From the NCBI GenBank assembly GCA_944381635.1, contig CALWLY010000015.1, positions 1 through 64,000 of the forward strand: a stretch of DNA of 64,000 nt. The letters are read 5' to 3'. Each line of letters begins with the position of its first letter. Positions within the stretch are counted from its first letter, which is position 1. Under the pieces are notes generated by a model. It had not been told where the DNA came from and did not search any database. It saw nothing but the letters and a program-made list of their open reading frames with translations. Positions 10,150 through 19,430 of the stretch are shown piece after piece. A program made the translations under genes and the position numbers. Source of the stretch: an uncultured Lachnospiraceae bacterium. GTDB taxonomy: Bacteria > Bacillota > Clostridia > Lachnospirales > Lachnospiraceae.

Positions 10150-11496
10150 TTACGAGAGAAAACGAAGTTTTCTGTTGTATAAAATCTGTGCAGCGATAGA
10201 AGCGCACAGTTCGGAAAGCGGGAAAGCAATCCAGATTCCGGCAGGGCCCAGAAAACGGGACAGGATAAATCCTAAAGGAATCGTAATGATAAACTGCCTT
10301 AACAGGGAAATGATGAGAGATTCTTTTCCCTTTCCCAGCGCTTCAAAAGTTCCGGCGTATACGATGCCCACGCTTGATATAAGAAAGCCGAGGCTGATGA
10401 TGCGTAGAGCGGTTACTCCGGCTTCAAGCAGGGCGTCTTCTGCCTCAAACAAAGAAAAAATCTGTTTCGGAAAGAAGAGTGCAGCAATCGTTCCCACAAG
10501 CATGATAGCGGCTGTGCAAAGCAGCCCGTAACGGATGGTGCTGCGGACACGGGTATTTTCTCCGGCTCCGTAATTGTACCCCACGATAGGACGAAGCCCC
10601 TGTACAATGCCGTTGGCGGGCATGTAGATAAAGGTTTGCAGCTTAAAGTAGACGCCAAGGACGGCAACATAGATGTCAGAAAACTCTGCCAGAATGCCGT
10701 TTAAGATGCTGACAAGAACAGAAGGCAGGGCGGTCATGATGGTGGAGGGAATCCCCACAGAATAAATCTGGCGTATCAGCCTTGGTTCAAAGGAGAGATA
10801 CTTGGGATGGATGGTTACGGGGAAAGTTTTTCTCTTTTTCAGATAGACAACAATATAGAGAAAAAATGCGGCAATCTGACCGATGACGGTGGCTGCGGCA
10901 GCACCGGTGATTCCCATGGCCGGGAAACCCAACAGACCGAAAATAAGGATCGGGTCCAGGACAATATTGATGATACAGCCTGTTGCTAAAAGAATCATTG
11001 TGGTTTTCATGGCCCCTACAGCCTGAAATATTTTTTCCATGGCAATCTGCAGCAGACAGCCGAAGGAAACGCAGACGACAATATAGGTATACTGGCATGC
11101 CATTTCCAGAGTTTCCGGGTCACTGGTAAATAAGGAGAGAAACGGCCGGGTGATAAGGAGACCGAAAATGGCAAACAGGAGGCAGTGGATGACAGTAAGA
11201 GCCATGCCGATGGTGGCGCAGCGGTCGGCATCTTCCCGTTTTCCCGCTCCCAGGTGGATGGAGATGGCAGAGGAAATGCCCACGCCTACACCTACGGCAA
11301 CGGAAAGGACAATATTTTGAAGAGGAAAGGCCAGGGAAACAGCGGTGAGAGCTTTTGTTCCCAGGCGGGATACATAGATGCTGTCTACAATATTATAGAG
11401 AGATTGTATCAGCATGGACAGCATCATGGGCACGGACATGCTCATCAGCAGTCCGAACACCGGTCGAGTTTTCATAAAGTCATGCGTTTTTTCCAT
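10150..11496 (-). CDS. MATE-family multidrug/cation efflux transporter
   Basis: A 448-residue inner-membrane antiporter with about 12 spans. The N-terminus has the MATE hallmark MSVPMMLSMLIQSLYNIVDS and IYVSRLGTKALTAVSLAFP. A second half with GLRPIVGYNYGAG and a final span-rich block follow. It exports cationic compounds using Na+ or H+ gradients; the substrate is unknown. The start is the ATG at 11496, with AAAGGAAC at correct distance; a frame extension of 20 codons upstream has no such site. Its leader is about 200 nt and contains an intrinsic-terminator-like hairpin, so expression may be controlled by attenuation. Confidence 0.93.
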   Translation of the reverse strand: MEKTHDFMKTRPVFGLLMSMSVPMMLSMLIQSLYNIVDSIYVSRLGTKALTAVSLAFPLQNIVLSVAVGVGVGISSAISIHLGAGKREDADRCATIGMALTVIHCLLFAIFGLLITRPFLSLFTSDPETLEMACQYTYIVVCVSFGCLLQIAMEKIFQAVGAMKTTMILLATGCIINIVLDPILIFGLLGFPAMGITGAAAATVIGQIAAFFLYIVVYLKKRKTFPVTIHPKYLSFEPRLIRQIYSVGIPSTIMTALPSVLVSILNGILAEFSDIYVAVLGVYFKLQTFIYMPANGIVQGLRPIVGYNYGAGENTRVRSTIRYGLLCTAAIMLVGTIAALFFPKQIFSLFEAEDALLEAGVTALRIISLGFLISSVGIVYAGTFEALGKGKESLIISLLRQFIITIPLGFILSRFLGPAGIWIAFPLSELCASIAAQILYNRKLRFLS

Positions 11497-11706
11497 AGTG
11501 AGAAGTTCCTTTCTGTGATAGAAAATACCCGGGCAAAGACAGGGGCTTTGGGGCAAAAAAATAAGTCATACGTCCTGTTTGAATGCTGAAACAGGCAAAC
11601 CGTATGACTTGAAATCTGTAATCAGTAAATGACAGCCCGCAAGGGGGTAAAGCCGGAATAATGCAAAAAATTTCACCTTCGCGGCAGGCTTCATTTCGCA
11701 ATTATA
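11497..11706 (-). promoter_or_regulatory. long structured leader of the MATE gene
   Basis: On the minus strand a TATAAT (11706-11701) is followed by roughly 195 nt before the start codon. In the leader, AGCCTGC can pair with GCGGGCT, enclosing an inner AAGG/CCTT and GGT/ACC stem. Then comes the terminator-like hairpin at 11610-11563, and then the ribosome site. This is the layout of a cis-acting attenuator or riboswitch. I cannot assign it to a known class. The -35 region is weak, and the true transcript start is unknown. Confidence 0.45.
11563..11610 (-). terminator. attenuator-like hairpin in the MATE leader
   Basis: On the minus strand AAGTCATACG pairs perfectly with CGTATGACTT. An inner CCTGTTT/AAACAGG stem lies inside, and ATTTTTTTG follows. 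It lies 67 bp upstream of the MATE start codon, so it would stop transcription before the gene. Confidence 0.7.
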
Positions 11707-11755
11707 CTATCACAGTGAAAAAAGAAAAGCAAGAAGAAATCCCGCAAGCTTTTAT

Positions 11756-11784
11756 TTGCAACAGTCTGGCTGCTGTGCTATGAT
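11756..11784 (+). promoter_or_regulatory. putative sigma-A promoter of the GT-C/GH20 cluster
   Basis: TTGCAA (11756-11761) and TATGAT (11779-11784) are spaced 17 bp apart, about 39 bp upstream of the first GT-C gene. Confidence 0.55.
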
Positions 11785-11822
11785 AAAACGAAAAAGAGCA
11801 GGAAATGTGAGAGGGAAGATTT

Positions 11823-13154
11823 ATGAGAAAGCAAAAGATAAGCGCAGCAACAGGAGTTATTATGCTGCTTGGGGCACTGATGCGCCTTTTTTATATATGC
11901 GGAACTACCATTTACGAAAGGCAGTATGATATCGGAAAGATTGATCTGGCAGCGGGACATACGGTGACGGGAGGTCATCTGGCCTACATACAGTACCTGT
12001 ATGAAAACTGGCATCTGCCTGATATAGATCCGACCACGGTTTATCAGTTTCATCATCCGCCGCTTCATCATGCGATCTGCGCGGTGTGGATGAAGTTTTG
12101 TTCTCTTTTCATCACAGATCTGCATATTCTGGAGGAATCTATCCAGATTGTGCCGTTTGTCTGTTCTCTTCTGGTTCTGTTTTTTCTGTATAAAATACTG
12201 AGAGAGTTTTCACTTAAAGAAAAAACGATCGGTTTTCTTATGCTGTTGTTTTCCTTTCATCCCACATTGATTTTATTTTCCGGAAGTGTCAATAATGACA
12301 GCATGGCTCTGCTGTTTGAGGTACTCTGTGTCTATACGGCTCTTGTGTGGTGCAAAAAACCCACCATGGGAAATATTATTAAAATGGCGCTGGCCATTGC
12401 GCTTGGAATGCTGACAAAGCTGAATGTGGCAGAATTCGCTTTTCCTATGGCCGCAGTGTTTCTCTATATGTTTTTTAAAAACAGAAAACAGTGGAAAACT
12501 TATATCAGACAGTTTCTGGTGTTCGGAGTGATCAGCATTCCTCTGGGAATGTCCTTTGAAATCCGAAATATGATCCGCTATCAGACACCGCTTGTCTATG
12601 TGTATACGCTGCCGGAAGACAGCTGGCAGTATGTGGGCAATTATTCTCTCACAGAGAGATTTCTTCTGCCGAAATTTTCGGAGATTTTAGACTGCATCAC
12701 ATCTATGAAAATCGGCATGGGATATAATACCTGGGTGCAGCTTTTTCGGACGGCGGCCATGGGCGAGTGGAATATGGATCAGGTGGCTGTGTGGATCAAA
12801 ATTGTGGCGGTGCTTTTAATGGCCGCTGTGGCAGCCTTTGGTATTCTGGCCTTTGTGTGCTTTATCAAAGCGTTTTTCGGGAAAAGATTTCCGATTCCTT
12901 TTTATGCCCGTCTGTTTTTCCTGATCGCTTACGGGGTTACCATGTTCTTTTATCTGGATTTTGTCTATCAGTATCCCCAGCAATGCAGCATGCATTTTCG
13001 CTACATTGCCATTGCCCTGCTGTTTCCGGCGGTGGGACTTGGATTTTGCAGACAGGAGACGGCCGGAAGAAAAATGCTTTTGTTGGAAAATATACTGATG
13101 GGAGCTTTTGTAGTTCTCTCTGTAGTTATGACCGGTGTGTGGTGCTTTTTTTAG
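11823..13154 (+). CDS. polytopic membrane protein, GT-C (ArnT/PMT-like) glycosyltransferase fold
   Basis: A 443-residue protein with about ten membrane spans. After the first span a large extracytoplasmic loop carries acidic residues (ERQYDIGKIDLAAGH) and then YQFHHPPLHHAI. This arrangement is seen in GT-C enzymes of the GT39/ArnT/PMT type, which transfer sugars from polyprenyl-phosphate donors outside the membrane. The start ATG has GAGGGAAG upstream. It is followed 15 bp later by a YfhO-type GT-C protein, and then an exported GH20 enzyme, suggesting a surface-glycan modification unit. Donor and acceptor are unknown, and family membership is by architecture. Confidence 0.7.
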   Translation: MRKQKISAATGVIMLLGALMRLFYICGTTIYERQYDIGKIDLAAGHTVTGGHLAYIQYLYENWHLPDIDPTTVYQFHHPPLHHAICAVWMKFCSLFITDLHILEESIQIVPFVCSLLVLFFLYKILREFSLKEKTIGFLMLLFSFHPTLILFSGSVNNDSMALLFEVLCVYTALVWCKKPTMGNIIKMALAIALGMLTKLNVAEFAFPMAAVFLYMFFKNRKQWKTYIRQFLVFGVISIPLGMSFEIRNMIRYQTPLVYVYTLPEDSWQYVGNYSLTERFLLPKFSEILDCITSMKIGMGYNTWVQLFRTAAMGEWNMDQVAVWIKIVAVLLMAAVAAFGILAFVCFIKAFFGKRFPIPFYARLFFLIAYGVTMFFYLDFVYQYPQQCSMHFRYIAIALLFPAVGLGFCRQETAGRKMLLLENILMGAFVVLSVVMTGVWCFF

Positions 13155-13169
13155 AGGAGGAAAAGGGAA

Positions 13170-15929
13170 GTGTACGCCAGATCAAAAGAGTGGGATTGTG
13201 AGAGCAAAAATATTGTCGGGAATAAAATTAAGGCAGCAGGAAACGGCAGAGACAGAAAAACGGAGGCGAAAGCGCTGGCAATGACAGGGCTTTTGTCTGT
13301 CCTGCTGTTGTTCCTGATATTCTGGCATAAGGGGCTGTTTCCTGTGGGGAACGGCTCTGTTGTTATGTCAGATCTGTATTCGCAGTATGTTCCCCTGCTG
13401 TACCATTTTTATGATGTGATAACGGGACAGGCGGGAATGTTCTGGGAAAGCGGGATATCCGGCGGATGCAATATTTACATTGATACTATAAACGAAGTGC
13501 TGAATCCGTTTAACTACCTTTTATTTCTTTTTGGCAGAGATCAGATTTATCTGGCTGTCAATGTAATTATGGCGCTGTATCTGATTGCAGCCGCCTTGTC
13601 TATGCATGTTTTCCTGCTTCAGGCATTTCCCGGGAAAAGGGAATGGAATGTGGGGCTTAGCATGGCCTATGCTTTTGGCGGCTATATGGCCTACAACTTT
13701 CAGATCATCAAGTGGATGTACTTTCCGGTGCTGTTTCCGCTGTTTATGCTGGCGCTTATGCGGCTTTACAGGGGAAAGGGGCGAGCGTATGCCCTGCTTT
13801 TGGCATACCAGCTTATGCTGAGCGTTCAGTTTGGCTTTATGCTGCTGCTGTTTGTGCTGTTTGGAAGCGCTGCCTTTTTGTTCCTGACAAAAGAAAAAGA
13901 GGAGAGGAAAATTTTGGCGGGAAGACTGGCGTTTTATACGGCAGCGGGGCTTCTTTTGTCAGCGGTGGTTCTTTTGCCGGGGATTCTTCTTTTATTCACC
14001 TCGTCCAGAGCAGAGGCTAACACCTCCTATTTCAGTGTGATGGGAAAACACGGATTGGATGATCTGTTTGAACGGTTGTTTCAGGTGTTTCATCCTGTGA
14101 CAGCGGCAGCAATTCTGCTCCTTCTGAAAAGTTTTGTGAAGATACCGCAAAAAGCCGCTTTTTTAAAAGAAAAAAGGAAAAGTCTAACCGCAGCGGCCGT
14201 CGTGTTTGCTGCAGGGCTTTTGTTTGGTATTGTATGGCAGCCCATCAATTTGCTGTGGCATCTCGGCCCTTATGTGTGTTTTCCGGTTCGATACGGGTAC
14301 ATGGTGACCTTTGTTCTTCTTGTACTGGTGAAAAAATTTTTGGAAAACCGGTATATAAAAACAGAAGAAAGTACCGGGAAACGTAGATGGGGATGGTTTC
14401 CGGAGGTTTTGACGACTGTCTGTCTGGCAGGAGCTCTGGGACTTACTCTCGGGTTTGAGGACCGGATCACAAACGCTTTTTCCACGCTGAGCATTTCCCG
14501 AAGCTGTCCTGCGGAAACGATTCTTGTAGCTGTGATTTTGCTTCTTTGCCTTGTGGCGGCCCTGGCAGGTTTTTCCTGCAGAAACGGGAAATGGTGCCTG
14601 GGAGGAGTCCTGTTTGTTTATGGGCTTTGCACTCAGCTTTTCTTTATACTTCCCCCGGATAATTCGGTCCGTCTGTACAATGAGGAAAGATATCAGGTTA
14701 TGACAGAACTTGCCCACAGTCAGGAGGAAAGTGCGGCATCCGGAAAAGAGGAAACCGGCAGGCTGCAGGATTTTGATAAAGTGCCGCTGAATCAGGCGCT
14801 GGTGACAGGAATCCCTTCGCTTTCCGGCTATCTGCCCACAGGAGACAAAACCTTTCAGCAGGCTATGGGAGAGCTTGGCTACAGCGTACCCTGGGTTGCC
14901 ACGGAAACATTGGGCGGTACTGTTTTTTCCGATGAACTCTTAGGCGTGGGAAGCAGTCTTTTGGAAGCGGAAGAGTCCGGCAATGGGCAGGGAGAAATTT
15001 TTCTTCAGGTACAGGAGCAGGAAAGTTTTCTGCAGGGAAAATTCACGCTGTTTTCTCAAAAGGGAACTTATCCCAGTGCCCTTTTGCTTCCGGGAGATAT
15101 AAGAACGTACCAGTGGAATCCGGAGAAAACTGTGTTCGAAAACCAGCAGGACTGGTATGAAGCTATGGGAGGAGAGGGAGATTTGTTTGAAATTTTTCCT
15201 CTCACAGAAGAACTGCCGGATTTTGAAGAGGAAGGCATACTTTATCTGGATCCCGGCATTTTGGCACAACAGGTGAAAGCATATCGGTACGGAGAGGAAA
15301 TGAATTTTCCTGTGCCGGCAGCAGACACCAATTCCCACAGAATTTTAAATCTGGGAGTCTGGGGACAAAATGCAGAGGATACAGAAGATACAGAAGAAAA
15401 ACAGCTTGTCATTCAAAATACGGACGGCGTTTCTTTGGCGGAATCCGGCAATGCCCTGTTGGCTTGTGTGGATCTTGAAAAAGCAGCAAAGGCAAAACAG
15501 ACGGTGAAAGAAGCCAGAGTAGACATGCAGGTGGGAAAACATGAGATAAGCGGAACCGTAGAAGGAGAAGGAGTTTTATTTCTTCCGGCGGCGTCCATTG
15601 CAGGCTGGCGTGCAGAGGCAGACGGCAGAGAAGTGGAAATTTCAGAACTGTTCGGAGGCTTTCTTGGAATTGCTTTGCCGGAAGGCGTGCATCAGGTTCG
15701 CTTTTCCTTTCAGCCCCCGGGATTTCTTTTGGGAGTGGCTTTTACAGCTGTTGGCGCGCTCTTATGGCTGCTCGGAGGCTTTTATGAAAAAACAGAAAAG
15801 AAACAGATCGGAACACAGATTCTGTACAGCCTGTATGTGCTGATTGCCGCTGCGGCCATCTTACTGGTTTATGTTCTTCCCATCATTCTTTTTCCGGCGG
15901 CGATGGTTGTGAAACTGGCGGCAAGATAA
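13170..15929 (+). CDS. YfhO-family multispan membrane protein (probable GT-C glycosyltransferase)
   Basis: A 919-residue protein. After a short cytoplasmic tail come about 12 spans, then a long extracytoplasmic region (about residues 490-860) and a final pair of spans. The first external loop has SDLYSQYVPLLYHF followed by GMFWESGISGGCNIYID and NPFNYLLFLFG, the pattern of YfhO proteins. Some of these glycosylate lipoteichoic acid or other wall polymers from lipid-linked sugars. The start is GTG with AGAGGAGG upstream; the 15-bp gap to the previous gene implies one transcript. The external domain has no motif I recognise. Confidence 0.8.
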   Translation: MYARSKEWDCESKNIVGNKIKAAGNGRDRKTEAKALAMTGLLSVLLLFLIFWHKGLFPVGNGSVVMSDLYSQYVPLLYHFYDVITGQAGMFWESGISGGCNIYIDTINEVLNPFNYLLFLFGRDQIYLAVNVIMALYLIAAALSMHVFLLQAFPGKREWNVGLSMAYAFGGYMAYNFQIIKWMYFPVLFPLFMLALMRLYRGKGRAYALLLAYQLMLSVQFGFMLLLFVLFGSAAFLFLTKEKEERKILAGRLAFYTAAGLLLSAVVLLPGILLLFTSSRAEANTSYFSVMGKHGLDDLFERLFQVFHPVTAAAILLLLKSFVKIPQKAAFLKEKRKSLTAAAVVFAAGLLFGIVWQPINLLWHLGPYVCFPVRYGYMVTFVLLVLVKKFLENRYIKTEESTGKRRWGWFPEVLTTVCLAGALGLTLGFEDRITNAFSTLSISRSCPAETILVAVILLLCLVAALAGFSCRNGKWCLGGVLFVYGLCTQLFFILPPDNSVRLYNEERYQVMTELAHSQEESAASGKEETGRLQDFDKVPLNQALVTGIPSLSGYLPTGDKTFQQAMGELGYSVPWVATETLGGTVFSDELLGVGSSLLEAEESGNGQGEIFLQVQEQESFLQGKFTLFSQKGTYPSALLLPGDIRTYQWNPEKTVFENQQDWYEAMGGEGDLFEIFPLTEELPDFEEEGILYLDPGILAQQVKAYRYGEEMNFPVPAADTNSHRILNLGVWGQNAEDTEDTEEKQLVIQNTDGVSLAESGNALLACVDLEKAAKAKQTVKEARVDMQVGKHEISGTVEGEGVLFLPAASIAGWRAEADGREVEISELFGGFLGIALPEGVHQVRFSFQPPGFLLGVAFTAVGALLWLLGGFYEKTEKKQIGTQILYSLYVLIAAAAILLVYVLPIILFPAAMVVKLAAR

Positions 15930-16024
15930 ATTCTCTTTTCGGGAGCCCGCTCTTTCTGACATGACGCCGGTATCTGTGAAAAGAGGGTTTTTAAAAAAGA
16001 AAGTGCTTTTAAAGGGAGTAACTT

Positions 16025-18406
16025 ATGATAAAAAATAAAAAGAAAGGAATCGCTCTGGCGGTGCTTTTGCTGGCAGAGGCGGGGCTTTGTTTAGGGGCAA
16101 GTAAAAACCCCTGGACCAAAGAGCAAACAGAAGAACCGGGGGCCGTCCTTCTCATGGCAGAAAGAGCGGAGGACGGCTTAAATGTGGCAGTCGGTGGCAA
16201 AAACCTGACCGGAGAGCGCAAGCTTTTGGGATTTAAAAGCGGTGTGTCTTTCTCGGCGGACAGTGAGGAGAGCAAAGAGTTTTCGGCCAAAAATGCAGGG
16301 GACGGCATCAAAGATGATTCTGCCGTGCGCTGGTCAAGCTCCAACGACTGGGAAAACATTGAACACTGGCTTATGGCCTCTTTTGACGAGCCGAAGTCAG
16401 TGAATGCGGTTCGAATTTTCTGGGAAAGGGCGAATGCAGTCCGCTACAGTCTGGAGTATTCTCAGGACGGGGAGAACTGGGAGACGGCTCTTTTTGTGAC
16501 AGAAGAAAATCCGGGAGCCAAGGCAAAGCAGGAGTGCCTGATTTTGCCGGAAACTGTGACGGCGCCTTTTTTTCGTCTGCATGTTTTTGACGTGGCAAAA
16601 AACGAGGAAGATCTGACGCTGTATTATCAGAATGTATCTGTTTACGAGATGGAGTTTTACGAAGACGCGGATGTGTTTCAAATTCAGACGCCCGAAATCA
16701 CGGATACAGAAAACGGAAGAATGTTTCAGACTCCCCAGGTGCCCCAGGGTTATGAGCTTACTTTTGCCGGAAGCGATTATGAAGAAGTGACAGATGATTC
16801 CGGGCACCTTTTTGACAATCTGGAAGAGCGGACCATACAGGCTGGCTATACACTTTCTTTCAACGGGGAGAGCTGGGATTTGCCCGGCATTCCGGTGAAG
16901 ATTCCGGCAGTGTCCACACAAGAAGGTACCTCGGAACAGGAAAATGTGAAACCTTCCCTTATTCCGGCTATCGCAGAATGGAAGGGGGCAGAGGGAACGC
17001 TTTTGGTGGAAGACAAATTGAAAATTGTCTGTCAGGGGGAAGTGGACAGCGGGTTTGTCGCACAGTTTACAAAGGAATTAGAAGAGATAACGGGTATTGA
17101 GGAAATAGTCATTGCAGATTCAGAAACGGATTTCAGCGGAGAAGAAACTGCGGCAGGGGAAAAAGAAGCGGACGGAAAAGAAGCTGGAGGAAAAGAAGTC
17201 ATTGTCTTGCTTTCCCTGAATCCGGAGGATGGAAAAGAGGAAAGTCTGCAGGAAGAAGGCTACCGGATGGAAATTTCCGAACAGATCAAAATTTCCGCCA
17301 ATACCATGCAGGGACTGCGTTGGGGAATGGTCAGTCTTGAACAGCTGCTTCAGGAGTATGAAGGCAAGCTTCCCAAAGGGGAAATCAGAGATTATCCCCG
17401 TTATCCGGTGAGAAGCTTCGGCATTGATGTGGGGCGCAGACCGGTGAGTCTGTCACTGCTTTATCAGATTGCAGATACGATGTCGGAATATAAAATGAAT
17501 GAACTGCTGGTGCATCTGAATGATAACCAGATTATTGCGTCAAGCAGCTACGATGGAACTTCTCAGGGCGCGCTGTCTCTCTATGCGGGATTTCGGCTGG
17601 AAACCGAAGTTGCCGATAAAGAAGGCAACAGTCTCACAAGCACGGATGTGTATTATACCAAAGAAGAATTCGCTGATTTTATCGAATACTGCCGGATTTT
17701 GGGCATCACGGTAGTGCCGGAAATTGATACGCCGGCTCATTCGCTGTTTCTTACCAGAGCTTATCCGGAATATGGCCTTTTGGATAACCCGGAAAGCGCA
17801 GATCAGCTGGATCTTTCAAAAGAAGGGGCTGTGAACCTGGTGAAAAGTCTGTGGGCAGAATATCTGGAGGGAGAAGAACCTCTCTTTTCAGAAGAACTTC
17901 CCATTCATCTGGGTATGGATGAATATTACGGAAAAGGGCAGGAATATCTGGATTATCTGACTGAGATGACAGAGTTTGTAAAGGGCTATGGACAAAACAG
18001 AGCGGTTCGAATCTGGGGAAGTCTCAGCAATATAGAGGGGGATAAGTCGGCGGTATCAAGGCAGCTTCAGCTTTACATGTGGGAGCCTCTGTGGGCGGAT
18101 CCGGTTGAAATGTACGAGGAAGGATTTTCCCTGATAAATACCCAGAGCAGCCGCCTTTATATCATTCCGGGAGGAGGCTATGACTGGCTGGATAAAGAAA
18201 AACTTCAGACAGAGTGGGAGCCTTGTATTTTTCAGGGAGAAATTTATGAGGAAGAAATCCCTGCCTGGTCTTCCAAGCTTCTGGGAGCCTGCTATATGAT
18301 GTGGAATGATACCTGGGCGGCGCAGCCGGAGCTGATTGATGAACAGGGACTTTATGAGCGTTTTTGTGATCCCGTTGATGTAATTTCTCAAAAACTGTGG
18401 CAGTAA
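16025..18406 (+). CDS. exported beta-N-acetylhexosaminidase, GH20, with N-terminal carbohydrate-binding-like domain
   Basis: A 793-residue protein with an N-terminal hydrophobic signal (KGIALAVLLLAEAGLCLGAS). A discoidin/CBM32-like domain follows (about 80-225; SNDWENIEHWLMASFDEPKSVNAVRIFWERA). Next are a chitobiase-type N-domain and the GH20 barrel starting at RYPVRSFGIDVGRRP. The catalytic motif H-x-G-x-D-E reads HLGMDE at residues 628-633, with D632-E633 the acid pair. It would remove terminal GlcNAc or GalNAc from glycans outside the cell. Placed 95 bp after the YfhO gene; an 8-bp inverted repeat with a T-run (15933-15993) may partly separate them. nahK at 35325 could phosphorylate a released hexosamine. 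Confidence 0.88.
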   Translation: MIKNKKKGIALAVLLLAEAGLCLGASKNPWTKEQTEEPGAVLLMAERAEDGLNVAVGGKNLTGERKLLGFKSGVSFSADSEESKEFSAKNAGDGIKDDSAVRWSSSNDWENIEHWLMASFDEPKSVNAVRIFWERANAVRYSLEYSQDGENWETALFVTEENPGAKAKQECLILPETVTAPFFRLHVFDVAKNEEDLTLYYQNVSVYEMEFYEDADVFQIQTPEITDTENGRMFQTPQVPQGYELTFAGSDYEEVTDDSGHLFDNLEERTIQAGYTLSFNGESWDLPGIPVKIPAVSTQEGTSEQENVKPSLIPAIAEWKGAEGTLLVEDKLKIVCQGEVDSGFVAQFTKELEEITGIEEIVIADSETDFSGEETAAGEKEADGKEAGGKEVIVLLSLNPEDGKEESLQEEGYRMEISEQIKISANTMQGLRWGMVSLEQLLQEYEGKLPKGEIRDYPRYPVRSFGIDVGRRPVSLSLLYQIADTMSEYKMNELLVHLNDNQIIASSSYDGTSQGALSLYAGFRLETEVADKEGNSLTSTDVYYTKEEFADFIEYCRILGITVVPEIDTPAHSLFLTRAYPEYGLLDNPESADQLDLSKEGAVNLVKSLWAEYLEGEEPLFSEELPIHLGMDEYYGKGQEYLDYLTEMTEFVKGYGQNRAVRIWGSLSNIEGDKSAVSRQLQLYMWEPLWADPVEMYEEGFSLINTQSSRLYIIPGGGYDWLDKEKLQTEWEPCIFQGEIYEEEIPAWSSKLLGACYMMWNDTWAAQPELIDEQGLYERFCDPVDVISQKLWQ

Positions 18407-18723
18407 GCTGTTTCTTTTAAAGCTAATCCACGGACAGCTGCATTTTTGCAGCCTCATGGCATTGCAGCGGGGCTGAAGGATTATAAAATTTTTTGAAATG
18501 TGGGATCAAAAAACAACCGATGATATCGCTTCTTAAGTGAAAAAGGAAAAGAAACGTATAAATTCCTCTGATTTACAGATAATACCTTTAACTGCAAAGC
18601 CGGCCAAAAAAGGGAGCTTCTGGCAGAGCAGACATACACAGTGAATGAAGACTGGCTGCCGTAAAGAAGGAAAACAGGATGGAAAACGGCGGTGTAAGGG
18701 AATGAGTATTATGGAGGAAGAAT
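18407..18723 (+). other. intergenic region upstream of spoVT
   Basis: This 317-bp stretch has no convincing reading frame, strong hairpin or clear sigma-A promoter. Short inverted repeats around CAGCTGCATTTTTGCAG are weak. A forespore (sigma-G) promoter for spoVT is expected by family precedent, but I could not place one reliably. Confidence 0.5.
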
Positions 18724-19269
18724 ATGAAAGCAACAGGAATTGTGAGAAGAATAGATGATCTGGGTCGAATTGTGATTCCGAAGGAAATCCGCCGCACTCT
18801 TCGCATCAGAGAGTCAGATCCTCTGGAAATCTTTACGGACAGAGAAGGGGAGATTATACTGAAAAAATATTCTCCTATAGGAGAGATGAGCCTGTTTGCA
18901 AGGCAATACGCGGAAAGCCTGGCGCAGGTTTCCGGACATCTGACTATGATTGCAGACAGAGATCAGTTTATCGCTGTGGCGGGCGGAGGAAAGCCGGCCA
19001 TGGGAAAGGCATTAAGCCGGGAACTGGAAGAACTCATGGAAAAAAGAGAAACAGTGCTGGCGGTGCGGGGAGATAAAAACTTTGTGGAGGTCACAGAGGA
19101 GGCAGAGCTTGACTATATTTATGAAGCAATCAGCCCTATTATCTGTGAAGGCGATGTGATCGGAGCGGTTATCCTCTTAGAAGGCGACAGCAAGGCAAGA
19201 ATGGGCGAGGTGGAACAAAAACTCGTTCTTTCCGCTTCCGGATTTTTGGGACGGCAGATGGAACAGTAG
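18724..19269 (+). CDS. spoVT: stage V sporulation transcriptional regulator SpoVT
   Basis: A 181-residue regulator with an N-terminal AbrB/SpoVT swapped-hairpin DNA-binding domain (MKATGIVRRIDDLGRIVIPK, then EIRRTLRIRESDPLEIF) and a C-terminal GAF-like domain (about 55-178). SpoVT tunes sigma-G dependent genes in the forespore; the length matches B. subtilis SpoVT. ATGGAGGAAGAAT directly precedes the ATG. It stands alone between the GH20 gene and aspA. Confidence 0.95.
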   Translation: MKATGIVRRIDDLGRIVIPKEIRRTLRIRESDPLEIFTDREGEIILKKYSPIGEMSLFARQYAESLAQVSGHLTMIADRDQFIAVAGGGKPAMGKALSRELEELMEKRETVLAVRGDKNFVEVTEEAELDYIYEAISPIICEGDVIGAVILLEGDSKARMGEVEQKLVLSASGFLGRQMEQ

Positions 19270-19330
19270 AGGGGTTTGTGAGAAAGCCTGCAATTTCCCC
19301 GTATGACAAGTGCATAAATAAATTGTGAAC

Positions 19331-19372
19331 AAATCCTCTTTTTCTGGTATGATAGAAAGAAAAAGAGGATTT
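19331..19372 (+). terminator. terminator-like hairpin after spoVT
   Basis: AAATCCTCTTTTTCT pairs with AGAAAAAGAGGATTT across a 12-base loop, followed by TCTTCT. It lies between convergent spoVT and aspA. The U-tract is weak. Confidence 0.6.
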
Positions 19373-19430
19373 CTTCTGTGGAGGAATCCTGAACAGACGA
19401 GTATTCAGGGAAAGGAGCGGCAGTTTTCTG

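Noticed and set aside
11480..11701. Possible 73-codon leader peptide in the MATE leader (minus)
   Set aside because: TTG start without a ribosome site, and the frame overlaps the structured leader and the gene start. A shorter leader peptide is not excluded.
18001..18030. tRNA T-loop-like GGTTCGAATC
   Set aside because: It is inside the GH20 coding sequence with no acceptor or anticodon stems around it.
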